Program-made: the position numbers and the translations under genes
Notes under the pieces: model-generated
Seen by the model: the letters and a program-made list of their open reading frames with translations, nothing else
Told to the model about the DNA's origin: nothing
The model's database searches: none
Assembly (NCBI GenBank): GCA_001051155.2
Contig: JYIP02000011.1
Coordinates: forward strand, 558,001-622,000
DNA: 64,000 nt
Origin: Chrysoporthe austroafricana
Lineage: Eukaryota > Ascomycota > Sordariomycetes > Diaporthales > Cryphonectriaceae
Direction: 5' to 3'
Shown here: positions 32,850 through 43,038 of the stretch, in pieces
Layout: every line of letters starts with the position of its first letter
Position numbering within the stretch: the stretch's first letter is position 1

Positions 32850-34502
32850 ATGCTGGGGCGCTGTTGGGCATTATAAACCCAATTGCTGTGGATGCTATAT
32901 ATGGCTATTCTGGCTCTCAGAGCCTCAACCAGCTTGGCTTCTACTCGCGGCGAACGGGCCTGTATTGACACTCCACGGCATTGCACCCGTGGCGAATTTG
33001 AACCGCGAGCTCCTCCATTTTTGACCGCGCTGTCCTTCTTGGCAGAAACGCCGTCAGAAATCAAGACGGTGCTCCGTCCAAACCAGCATAAGCCGGATGT
33101 GACTTCATTTTGCAGCATATGCGTGTGTGTGTGTGTGTCTGTGTGTGTGTGTGTCTGTGTGTGTGTGTGTGTGTGTATCAAAAAGCGGCTTCTCAAGGAA
33201 GGAAGCCTGATAGTCCTCTGACGTTGCCGTGGGAACAAATGCTGGCTTTAAGGTAGTCGGCTTACCAATCGAAAATCCGGTAATAAACTTCCAACGCCCT
33301 TTCACTACCTGCTGCATTTACAACATTCATAGAATGCCATTTATGAAGACTAGAAGAGTAGTTACGAATAATTTGCTACGGCTGGTGGTCCCTATAAGGA
33401 CGTATATGCAGAGGCGCAGTGTTTGTGGAAATAATGATAGCTGCACGAGGAGATGAGCCTGAGCAGCAGGCCTGTGCAGGTGTATTGGCTTCAAGGTAAA
33501 GCCAAATGTGTTAGTAGCTCAACACGAATTCATTGTCCAAGCAGCGTCTGCCTAAGCTCAAGAGCCTATCTGAGTAATAGTCTTGCCGCCGTGGCCATCC
33601 AACAATGATGTAGCTTTAGAAGGCTCCTTTGGCTGACTAGCCAAATGGAGGGTCCTGCATCACTACTCGGGTGCAATTCATTCATATATCCATCCTTTCG
33701 CTACATATAGCAGGCATACTAGCAGTTAAAGAGCTTCATATCTCCAAATTGGCCACGGGTTGCGGTGCTTTTGATTCTCGCCAAACCCGGCCCCGGACAA
33801 GAGTCCGCGCTATCCCTAGTACAGTCTCAGTATTGCAGACTCTAGGAAGACTAAACTAAGCCACTAAGATCCCGATTCCCTGCTGAAGTAAGAGACTAAT
33901 CTTCCTCTGCTCCTTCTGCGATGTTCTTTTAGTACATGTCATGTTTTCGGTCGGATTATGCTGCGGAAACGGTAGGCACGAGTAAGTACGGCCAGAGAGA
34001 TGGGAGCCCACTAGGTCGGTCTTGTGCTCTGCTTAGAGTGATCGCTATTGGGATGCCCGAAGCACCTGGATACCTTTGATGGGCTGAGCGGACACTACCT
34101 TGATACCAGGCTTTGTACGTGAGATAGCCACGTTCCGGGGGTCAGAGTCTAAAATGATCGAATTTCTTAGCAATGACCTCGTTGCGGGCTCTGTAGAGGA
34201 GATCCCTAGGTACCCGTATCATACCGAACGTGTCGTCTTTGGACAGTGAGTTTTCGCATTTCTTCGATACGAGACAGATTGCGTTGCTGCGATGCTTGGG
34301 CTAGGAAAAGACTTATAGCCCCAACCCTATGCAGGACCGAGATGTAAAGCGAAGGTCTCCACTGGTCCATTGGCAGCGAGGATATAGCAAAGGTACCCTT
34401 TACCACTTCGCGATTACTTTTCACAGGGTGATCTCGAAGAGTAGACTTCGAAGCACGTCTCAAGGGAAACAGCGTTTCTGATAAGCGTCGTATTGCAACT
34501 GC
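32850..34502. other. Intergenic with GT microsatellite
   Basis: Contains the GT repeat listed separately. Only short frames, none with a recognisable domain. Confidence 0.4.
33121..33177 (+). repeat. (GT)n microsatellite
   Basis: About 57 bp of GT dinucleotides with two C interruptions (GTGTCTGTGT). Frames read across it (Cys-Val or Thr-His runs) are artefacts. Confidence 0.9.
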
Positions 34503-35234
34503 CTATGTCGACAAGCAGGGCCGCAGTGCGAGGCGGGCAGCGCACCCACAAGCTATCTCCACAGGCTCAACATCTATCTGCGGACCGCGGAATTGCGGAA
34601 ACCAGCAGTCCTCCCACTTGTGTCTATTGGGGTCCCTTTGCACAATGTTCAGCTCCCTACAGCCATGTGCTGGATGAGATAACCGGCTTGTGATCATGAG
34701 CGTCCTCACACTGCTGCAGAAGACATGCCATCGAAGGTCGGAGTGAAGCATGGCTGACGACAGTATATGCTCAATTGCTCCTTCGTGCAGGGCCACGGCG
34801 TCAATCCCAACCGTACGGTGCTGCCATATAAACTCCAAAACCCGTTTAGTCATATCGAGAAAAAGAATATCGATATTGCGGCGGAAATAGATCGGTGTTC
34901 TGACCATCTCGGGGTTGAGATAGAATTTGTTGAAGAAACCGATGGTGTGGTCGCGTGACTCTCCACATATGTGCAGCGTAACTGGCGGAGGAGAGGCGCA
35001 GATGAAATGCAATCTCCTGGTCGCTTTCCGGATCCGAACAATTCTCTGGTTCGATATCATCGCTTCCCAGATCTTGAGGCGGAGCTCTTTGGGGAGGTGT
35101 ATTAGACGGAAACCTCTGTCCACGTGCTGCAGGCCTTGCATTTCCTGCGACCCTGCTTCCACAAGGTCTTGTTGCCGCGTAGTTCTCGCCGTCATGCCAG
35201 CAATACCTACCCCGTCCTGCACGTAATGGGGCAT
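34503..35234 (-). CDS. 2EXR-domain (F-box-like) protein
   Basis: Single exon of 243 aa from ATG 35234. The 2EXR signature is clear from about residue 40: FRLIHLPKELRLKIWEAMI, then RIVRIRK, PPPVTLHICGESRDHTIGFF and IYFRRNIDILFLDM. This corresponds to the family pattern F-x-LP-ELR-x-IW...LL-x-CRESR...YFN-x-D-x-L. 2EXR proteins are abundant in Pezizomycotina; their role is not established, and resemblance to F-box proteins suggests protein-protein interaction. The C-terminal half is less conserved. The frame is intact and no intron is needed. Flanked by gene-poor DNA on both sides. Confidence 0.82.
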   Translation of the reverse strand: MPHYVQDGVGIAGMTARTTRQQDLVEAGSQEMQGLQHVDRGFRLIHLPKELRLKIWEAMISNQRIVRIRKATRRLHFICASPPPVTLHICGESRDHTIGFFNKFYLNPEMVRTPIYFRRNIDILFLDMTKRVLEFIWQHRTVGIDAVALHEGAIEHILSSAMLHSDLRWHVFCSSVRTLMITSRLSHPAHGCRELNIVQRDPNRHKWEDCWFPQFRGPQIDVEPVEIACGCAARLALRPCLST

Positions 35235-36227
35235 GGCCCGCTGTTCACTATCCAATGCAGCGTGGTATTGACGAAGACAGAGTAAGAGTTTAGCATGACA
35301 ATGCAATTCCCGCGAAAGGGATTTAGCAGACGTTATGCGCAGAATTGTCGTATAGTGGCCTCTTGGCGATTTATGCTCGGTTATATCACGCCGAAAATGA
35401 CGCTTTGATGCTATTTCCCTGGCCGGTATTCTGTTGTATATTTGTCATTACACGACAGATCCTCTGTGCGATTTAGAAAATTGAAACCGGAGGATTACTG
35501 TAAGTAGCTCTTACGTAAATGGTTGGCAGGCAGTAGAGTCAAATTCACAGAAAATATACCCGCTATGTTTTAGGATTCTTAAATCCGCGGGAAGCTGGTT
35601 CTGAAGGTCACTTGTCAATTGTCTTCATTCCGCTCAAGAGCCGTAGAGCGCTGCCTCTTTCGCTGTACAGTGTGTTTTCATACCTGTTCGAGTTCCATCT
35701 TGTAGTCAGCGGGGAGTCTACTACTAGGAGGAAGAGCAATACAGGCTGGACTGCATCGTGAATGAGTGATAGAACGGGACGCCAATAACGCCTCTATGGA
35801 GACTGCCCTCGAAAGTGTTTTCCATCGAACATGACTCGAAGCGGATTGCGGGCATCAGGACACACGTCTTCGTGCAGGTGGTGCCGTTTAAGAAACGCGA
35901 CCCTTCGCTTCATACGCATCGTCAGTTTAATGACCTGGGTTCCGGCGAAAAAGACATTTATCGCCTCACATCGATTATATACTCAAAACTTTTAAGTAAT
36001 TGCACTAGCCCTATGCTACGTTAACAGATAGCCAATATAAGGTCAGAAAGATAAGCATATTGATATAGCTGCCTAAAACAGCTCGTCTTAAACAATCCAG
36101 TTCAATACATACCCGATATGTCATAGCATCCTCTTTCAGCTGTAACAATCTTGCCTAATACTAGGTCGAAATATCAAACAATCTAGCTGGATCTGCTATA
36201 AGATTAGTAAGAAAATGGACAAGACTG
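35235..36227. other. Gene-poor, increasingly AT-rich
   Basis: No gene recognised. Start of the AT-rich block that continues to about 38.1 kb. Confidence 0.4.
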
Positions 36228-36237
36228 TATATATAAG
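36228..36237 (+). promoter_or_regulatory. TATA box of the secreted-protein candidate
   Basis: TATATATAAG lies 37-46 nt upstream of the ATG at 36274, a plausible core promoter position. Confidence 0.45.
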
Positions 36238-36273
36238 GAAACCTTTGCTTCACTTATACAGCAGAATATCTTG

Positions 36274-36567
36274 ATGCAACAGACGCAAAAAATGAGAAAT
36301 GCCACCTCAGCCCTTTATGTCTTTCCTTTCGTGCTGACCTTGGCTACTGCACAATGTTCCGCGCAAACTGCCCTTACTTGTTCTTATACTTTCGTTCCTA
36401 ACGCATACACGTCGACCTGCCCTCCATTGGCATCCCTTCCTATTACCTCCGCCCCTCAAAACTATACAGTTACGCATTATACCACGATTGTTATCGAAAC
36501 TATTACTACTAGTTCTATAGCCATATTAAACTCTACTGTAGCTGTCCAAAGCTCAAGTCTGACCTGA
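36274..36567 (+). CDS. Small secreted Thr/Ser-rich protein candidate
   Basis: A 97-aa frame from ATG 36274 starts with a short basic region and a hydrophobic stretch (ALYVFPFVLTLATAQC), typical of a signal peptide cleaved near residue 25-30. The mature part has four Cys or fewer, an NYT glycosylation sequon and Thr/Ser/Ile-rich repeats (VTHYTTIVIETITTSS) of the kind seen in fungal cell-wall or GPI-anchored surface proteins, though no GPI signal is present. It is the only well-formed frame in an AT-rich block and has a well-placed TATA box. It may be a 5' remnant of a longer surface protein, because the frame ends without a terminal domain. Confidence 0.45.
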   Translation: MQQTQKMRNATSALYVFPFVLTLATAQCSAQTALTCSYTFVPNAYTSTCPPLASLPITSAPQNYTVTHYTTIVIETITTSSIAILNSTVAVQSSSLT

Positions 36568-37544
36568 ACCGAAAATGCTAACGTCAGGTTACCAGCGTCT
36601 GTATAGAAAGTTATTGGGATAATACGACCCAATACCCTTTAAGGAAATATTTATAATGGATAATGGAAGAGGTATTTCCAGAAGGCAAGGCGTAGTAGCC
36701 CATTCTGCGTCTGACTGAGCGTTATTGCAAAGAGCATATAGCCTGATTGTCTTAATTAGCGATATTGGAACGAGATAATACTGTATTTTTCCAGATATCT
36801 GTTCTTTACTTTTTCAGGGTAGGAAAGGAAACCCTCTATCCTTAACCTATCTTTTTTTTTTATATCAAATATTGCTCTAATTACGGCCCCGGGCTCTATA
36901 GTAACTTTCATTCGAGCTTAGGAAAAATTTATGCTATAAAAAATCGTTATTATATTTCTTTTGCAAAGCAATCAAAGCTATAATTACTTTCAAAAATAGC
37001 ATCCCTTATAAGCTTCGAATTAATATCTACTTTTAGCGATCATTTTGTATAATCTGTAATAAATCGTATGATCAGGTAATGCATACTTTCGGTAGATATT
37101 ACTATGCCATTCCGCTTATACTGCTGCTTTCTTAGCCCGCTATTTGCTCGAATAACTGTTTACCTTTCCCGCAGCTTTATGAAGTTCAGCATAGCGGCTT
37201 GCAGGAGACGAAATACTAGAGAAACTGAAAATAGCCCGCTTGCGAAAAGAGCCAGAACTACTGCCAAAGCTCCTTCACTAGCACTTCCCTTAAGACGTTA
37301 CGCCTTTCAAGACTTTGACCGATATAACATATAATAATGCCGCTATATATATTACCATAACCGAGTACGTCCGAAATTGCAGACCTTCGTCGGTTCGTAA
37401 GGACCGGGGGTCCCGGATTTAAGCTCTTTACGAGGTATATAAATTCCCAGCTTATTTTGGTTTCTAGCTTAAATACAGATATCGAACCTTGAAATCGCCC
37501 TAGCAAATACGCAGTTCCCTTTCCCGAACTTAAGCTATTAGCAA
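36568..37544. other. AT-rich block, possibly heavily mutated
   Basis: Very AT-rich with many TA dinucleotides (36780-37100 especially), as expected for DNA hit by repeat-induced point mutation. A short frame at 37104-37334 is not assignable. Confidence 0.4.
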
Positions 37545-37991
37545 ATGGCTATATCGGACTTATCCCCTATCCTAAGGCCGAGATCCAAAGCAAGAAAGTC
37601 CGACAATATATCGATTTCCAATATAAGCATATCCAGCAAGAGGCTATCTGCTGCCGATACTGCGTTTGAGCGGGCTCTTAAGAATTACGGAATTATGTCT
37701 GACGAGATATGCTACGCTCAAGACCTCCCCGAGGCCCACAAGCTTGCAGCTCCCAGGGCGAGTCTTTCCCTATCTCGCCGTAATCTATCCGTACATAAGC
37801 AATTCAAACGAGCCAATATAGCGATATCAGAGACCAAAACTGTATTCGATATTATATTATTCTTACGTAACGGGGGCATAATTAATAGCACTCGAATTGC
37901 GAACGAATTGAATCTTTTGTTTAATAACCTTGCCTTTCTTTCAGACAGGGTAATAGTCGACCCAAAGCCGGATATATTTGATAGGGCGTAA
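37545..37991 (+). CDS. Hypothetical ORF (148 aa) in AT-rich block
   Basis: An ATG-initiated frame, rich in Ile, Ser, Arg and Asn, with two amphipathic helical segments and no recognised domain. Heavy use of ATA for Ile reflects the local composition. It could be a decayed retroelement gag-like protein or a chance frame. No signal peptide. Confidence 0.3.
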   Translation: MAISDLSPILRPRSKARKSDNISISNISISSKRLSAADTAFERALKNYGIMSDEICYAQDLPEAHKLAAPRASLSLSRRNLSVHKQFKRANIAISETKTVFDIILFLRNGGIINSTRIANELNLLFNNLAFLSDRVIVDPKPDIFDRA

Positions 37992-38064
37992 AGCCGGCAA
38001 ATATAATCCATTCAGAAATAAATGCTTCGCAATAATCCAGTATATATTCAGAAAGCGGAAGATA

Positions 38065-39932
38065 CTACTTTCGTCTATATATACGTATTGGAACAGATCT
38101 ATCAAATGCGTATAACCCGAAAGGCAACGTTCTCTGCCCTGATTTCGTCTTAGCCGCCTTCCTAGGACCAATAAGCTCTATCTGCAGCATCCGACACACT
38201 AATGCGACGGATAAGAGCACGGTACAGCCGGCCAGTCCTTCTCCCGGACATCTAGAACTGCCTCCCCCAAATGGGAACTAATGCCCGCTGATACCTGCTA
38301 TAATGAGCTTGGCTCCTCTATCATCCTCGGCAGTCTTGCGTCTCCTCTTTCCCCGTATGTCTTGTAGGGACCAGTAAGGCTGACGTATTGGGCCGCTGAC
38401 CATTTCGTTAGGGTATTTGAAAAACCTCTCCGCCCAGAATGTGTCGACAGGGTATTCTGGTGTCCCGTCCGAGAGGAGATGTCCTGTATTCCAGAACGAC
38501 GCATCGAGGCTTCCCAGCCAATTGGCCGACATGATCGGCACACCGCTCGCAATCTGCCAGCGTCCAGCGAGGCGAAACCTCGAATCGAACGAGGTACGGC
38601 CTGCTGTACCGGCAATATGCAGACGCAAGGTCTCACGGTAGATTGAGTTGAACAGAGGTGCAGCTGATAATGCTGTCATGCTCGGCAGACCCGAATCGAG
38701 TACAAAAGCAGTGGAGAGCTCGCAGTCGACACGGGCGGCGAGATTCGGATCCAACAGGATATGTAAGACCATCCACAGCGCTGCGGGAAGAGTGTTTGCC
38801 ATAGTTCTAAACAATTACTAGCTGCACCTCGAAATGGTTCGCAGGACAACTTACACAAACAGGTATCCGGCGAGAACGGATGCAACGCCCTTGGGAGAAA
38901 ATCCAAGGTCTTCATGTCGTTCAACCATTTTCCGAATATACTGCGACCCCCAGATCGGCTCATACTCGACGTTGCACAGCTGTACACTGCGCAGATTAAG
39001 ATGAGCTTGGCACGTGTCTTTCCACATTTCAAAATTCTTCTGCATTTGCTCTTGGGCTTTATATGCTGAAGGAAAGAAGCATCTTAGCGCCCTGCTAGCA
39101 ATGGTTAGAAACGCGTGGTAGAAAGCGCAGAAGTCTGTAAATAACGACGGGCGTAACTGGAAGAGGTATGTGCCATACAGCGCCTCTACCTGCGCCCGAA
39201 AAATCCATGCGGCGAGGAGCTGGTAAAGATCGGGATGGCTTGCCCACTCGTCTGGCGAGTTGCCTGCCGTGCCGATTTGCTCGTGTAGATTGGCTGCAAA
39301 CCTCGACATGGTTCTTCTCAGCCGGTCGCCGCGCAGGAATAAGGCGAAATCCCGGCGCTGGTGCTCCATAATTCGGCGAGAAGGGTCGGCATGGGCTGTA
39401 GCCATATGTGTGCGAGATTCAAACTCCGAGATGTGAGCATGATTGAAAATGGCTGTGTCCTGAGCCGGCAAGCCGAAAAAGGTGGTGAGAGCGCTCAGAA
39501 GGCTAGGCGTTGGTGCGAGGCTGCGAGACCTAAAAAGTGCCCGAACCTGTTCGCCAGGCGCTGCTATGTAGATAGCCCCTCCTGGCAGAGACAGGTAGGC
39601 GGGCGAGGGTCGGAGGCTGTATGTGAGAGAATCAGCAAGCTTCGAGGCAACGGGAGGCAATAGGATGCCACGACATAAGAGTATGTTTCAACTGACCTAA
39701 GCTGTCGAAGAAATCGTTCCGGGCGGAAGAACAGGGACGGGATAGTGAACCACATGAGATACTTGGCCGTGTCGGTCTCACCCTTCCTGGTCCCCTGATT
39801 CGTTGTCTGCAATTTCCCCAAAAGTCGAGAGAATCCGGAAGAGAACCAAAGAGGCAACGACAACATACATATCGCTAGAGGAAGAGTGCCGGCTATGAAG
39901 ACCGTACTAGACGGGAATGCACCTTGAAGCAT
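38065..39932 (-). pseudogene. Cytochrome P450 monooxygenase with stop before the haem loop
   Basis: Exons 39697-39932, 38855-39616 and 38065-38806 join in frame (introns GTCAGT...ACATACAG, 80 nt; GTAAGT...TGTTTAG, 48 nt) to about 578 codons. The N terminus has an ER-anchor helix (TVFIAGTLPLAICMLSLPLWF). The I-helix region (TMANTLPAALWMVLHILL), the ExxR motif (YRETLRL) and PVDTFWAERFF are present. The haem-binding FPFGGGSSRCPGEGL and a P450-like C terminus (SVPIRIYRR) follow in the same frame, but TAG at 38278-38280 sits two residues before the haem loop. TGG to TAG is the simplest explanation. As it stands the product would lack haem binding and be inactive. The family resembles fungal CYP7/CYP8-like sterol-type P450s; the substrate is unknown. 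Confidence 0.88.
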
Positions 39933-41452
39933 GACGAAAGGCTCTTTAGGAAATGGGTTCACACAGCACAACCGACTCCTTGCCGTCCACCGAAGCGAGG
40001 ATCAACCGTAGGAGGAATACCGCTAGGTAGGTCCCGCTACCAAGGAGATCAGTTCGAAGTGTTCGATCAGGGTCTAATTGTTACGAATTAGTGCAGTGCA
40101 GTAACCCGAGTTAACTAGACCAGTGCGATGAGGCAATGGTGTTAAATAGGGAATTGACTTGGATAGTTGTCAGTGCATACTGCCTTGCGGGTCATTATGC
40201 ATAGATCAAAGTCAAGCCAAGAGTCAGTTCTGGCAACCGGGTATCTCGGAGGTGCTGCCCGGCCAGGCTATGTCCGTATTTGTGCAACAAGCTTTGTGAA
40301 ATACGCCATAATTGGCAAAAGGTTTGCATTGTAACATGATGTTGGCTTTTTCAGCCGCCCAGGGGCGAAGACCGCGAATGGTATGTACTTCATCCTTCTG
40401 GTAGACTCTACTCAGTCTCCGGGAGCGAGATGAGTTGCTCCATTTTAGAGAACGGAGGAAAACTGGTCTGACGTCAATATATGGCTGGAATTAGCTTCAG
40501 CCAATTGATTTTGATTTTTTTGTTTAAAAAATAAAAAAAGTAGTGATTTCGTAGTTGTGAACGCAATCGTCTACAGAGAAACATTACGTGGCTCGGCAGC
40601 AACGTAGTCCCAGCCAGAACATCACTGTTGGCGAAGGGCTCTTCCTATGGCTAGTCAGCCTAGCCCAACCGCCTCCGAGTTCTCTTCTTGAGAATACGAC
40701 CAGAAGCAATGAGATTCCGTCTCAGAACTATCAGCAGCTACTGCTCTCAGCATGTTGGAGCGGCTCCCATTCTGCCGGCGTACGAGATATGCGATGATCG
40801 AGATGAAACGAAGCGTGCTATTAACCCAAGCAGACCGGTTACGGATGCGTTTCCTTTGAAAGCCAGCCGTGGCGGCGAAAGGGTACATCCGCCAAAAATG
40901 GCTTCATAACTATGCGCATCTGGCTAGTGTCTTTCGGGGAAGAAAGCTTAAAGGAGTTGCGGCCGAAATGGTGTTGAAAAAGATCTACCTATAGAAGCCA
41001 TTTCTGGCGTTCTTGCGGTATACGATTCATGTCGAGATGCCGAGTTCTACTTCAATGCTGTCAACGTGCATCCAATCTCTATGTTGATGCGGCCCGGTTT
41101 TGCAGCGCGTACAAAGTTGGCTACGTTGCAATTGGCTCGCCTGCACATTGTCCCAAGCGGCTTAGTCCTTTCCTTACCCTCGCTGGGTTCCAAGCTATCT
41201 TGAAGCAATTTTCCACTCCCAAAGCAGTATCATTACACATATGCCTTCAATCCAATATATTATTTCCTCTCCTTTTCGTTTTTGCAATTAATACAATTTC
41301 CTATATATAATCACTTTTCCGAAGCAATTTGTCTGGGCTTATCTCACGCCATAATCTTCTTCCGACATTTACACGTCTTTCATTTCTTTTCCTCATTCAG
41401 GTCAAAACCCGTTCTGCCCCTCGTCAACGAGATAACACACGCCTCGAGGGCC
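39933..41452. other. Intergenic, AT-rich runs, TATA-like element near 41302
   Basis: No gene recognised. A poly-T/A stretch lies at 40505-40540. CTATATATAATC near 41302 lies 150 nt upstream of the chromodomain gene and may be its core promoter. Confidence 0.4.
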
Positions 41453-41794
41453 ATGTCTACGCCGCTGCAGTTCTCACCGTATGCTACGAACCATGTGCAA
41501 AATACTACATTTGTCAAGTCGGAAACCATAGCCGGCCAGTACACATCAGTCTCGTCGAATGAGGAACCGTCGAGATTGTCGCTTGGCGAATGGGAGGGAG
41601 AAGTCATCGAGGAAGTGATTGAGGATGGCATCCTGAAGTTTAAAGTGGCCTGGAAGCCGACAGTGGAGCCACGGGAAAATCTGGGACCGGCTATGAGGGA
41701 AGCATGGGAGAGGAAGAAGCGTGGTCTAAAAGATGACAAGCAACGAAGACCAGGCCGACCACGCAGGAAATATGTCACTTCGCCCAGCTCTTAA
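41453..41794 (+). CDS. Small compact-chromodomain protein with AT-hook
   Basis: A 113-aa frame from ATG 41453. Residues about 45-90 (LGEWEGEVIEEVIEDG...KFKVAWKPTVEPRENL) match the chromodomain core strand-strand-strand-WEPEENL pattern, but the loop between the second and third strands is shortened. RRPGRPRRK near residue 97 is an AT-hook-like DNA-binding motif. Chromodomains read methylated lysines; here Trp and acidic residues could supply part of the aromatic cage. The same domain occurs twice in the protein at 50676-51281. The frame is intact. The short N terminus (STPLQFSPYATNHVQ) is unstructured. Confidence 0.6.
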   Translation: MSTPLQFSPYATNHVQNTTFVKSETIAGQYTSVSSNEEPSRLSLGEWEGEVIEEVIEDGILKFKVAWKPTVEPRENLGPAMREAWERKKRGLKDDKQRRPGRPRRKYVTSPSS

Positions 41795-42735
41795 GCATTA
41801 GAGGGGCGGGAGATGAATATGTCACTTTTTGTCCCAAACTAAATGCGTCAGCCTTCGTTTGACTGCGGGCTCAGTTTCCATAAGCTCTTTCCAGAATTGT
41901 GAGCCAGGACCTCTCAGTTTGATTGTCACCTTCTTGCTATTATTATTATTTTTAGAATTATTATTATTATTATTATTTTAGCTCTTGCTCAGACTATCGA
42001 CTTGGTTGGCCCTGTTTCTGATAAACTTCCGATCCTGGCTAGCGGTTAGGAGCCGATTGCGGAAGATTGGGGCGCAGCCTGAGCTCTTTGAGTCTAGTTC
42101 GATGCTAAATTCGTCGTTGGGAGTTGAAGGTCTTTTACGCCTACTTCCCGGCTAGTTTGCGCTCATTTTAAGCATCGATTAATATCTTCATGATGACAGC
42201 ACCTTCATTAGCGCAGATACCATTTAGATTTCGACGGACAATATTGTTTCCTTTGAGTAGAGTTAGGAAGGGATCATTATGCTTTATCTTTACAGAATTT
42301 ATTTAAAAAGATTGATTGCGGAATTTGTCTTGAAGATATTTAGGTTCCATTTTAGCTTGCGTTGGGGGAGATCATTTGGGCTCGATTTCTTTCTTATGCC
42401 GCATTAATAGAGACTATTTTGTGTTAAATAGGAAAACGCTTCAAACAACCCAAGCTTGGCCATTTTTCCGCTGATCTACGTAGCATCCTCCCTAGCGTAC
42501 CAGGAGCTATGCAATCAGGTTTCCTTATATATAATTTAATTAAGGAACAAGGCCAGATTAATCGTAAGCCGTCTCACACGCCCGTGCGGTACCTCTTAGT
42601 GATTGGAGCGCTTGCCACACATGGTCTAGGTCCAAGCAACGAGGTTGCAATATCTCCATACAAAGCAGGTATATTCTGTCTGCTAGATACTCTTTCATCA
42701 AACACTCATATGACCAAGCCCTTGCGAGCAGTTAA
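41795..42735. other. AT-rich stretch with ATT microsatellite
   Basis: Holds the ATT repeat at about 41938-41982. No gene recognised; many T-rich runs. Confidence 0.4.
41938..41982 (+). repeat. (ATT)n microsatellite
   Basis: About 45 bp of imperfect ATT trinucleotides in two blocks. Confidence 0.85.
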
Positions 42736-43038
42736 TTAACAACCTTTGGAAATGATGACAACGTTAGTGGTAATATGGGTGGTAACAGACTCAGCAGCGG
42801 ATTGGGCCGCAGTCGTCGCCGTGGTACTCGACATTGTGAGCGAGTTACTCGGCGTCTGCAATGTGGTCGGAGGCTTTTCGATACCGGTTGAGGCCAGAGT
42901 GCTGGATGAAGAACTGCTGGTTTTGTCCTTGTGGGGGATACAGGGAGCCCACAGACAATTCTCATCATAAGCATGGCCTATAGCGACCAGAAATGATATT
43001 CTAAGGATGTAGTTGATAGCCCGCATTGTGAATATCAT
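42736..43038 (-). CDS. Small secreted Ser/Thr-rich protein candidate
   Basis: A 100-aa frame from ATG 43038 (or ATG 43026). The N terminus (MRAINYILRISFLVAIGHA) is a good signal peptide with an AxA-like site before YDENC. The mature part begins with three Cys (ENCLWAPCIPHKDK), followed by a Ser/Thr/Ala-rich stalk and ends TTNVVIISKGC. Such Cys-plus-Ser/Thr stalk proteins occur at fungal cell surfaces or as candidate effectors. No domain recognised and no GPI signal. The 3' end may continue in a lost exon. Confidence 0.5.
   Translation of the reverse strand: MIFTMRAINYILRISFLVAIGHAYDENCLWAPCIPHKDKTSSSSSSTLASTGIEKPPTTLQTPSNSLTMSSTTATTAAQSAAESVTTHITTNVVIISKGC

Noticed and set aside
32883..33238. 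Overlapping frames across the GT microsatellite
   Set aside because: Cys-Val and Thr-His runs are dinucleotide-repeat artefacts.
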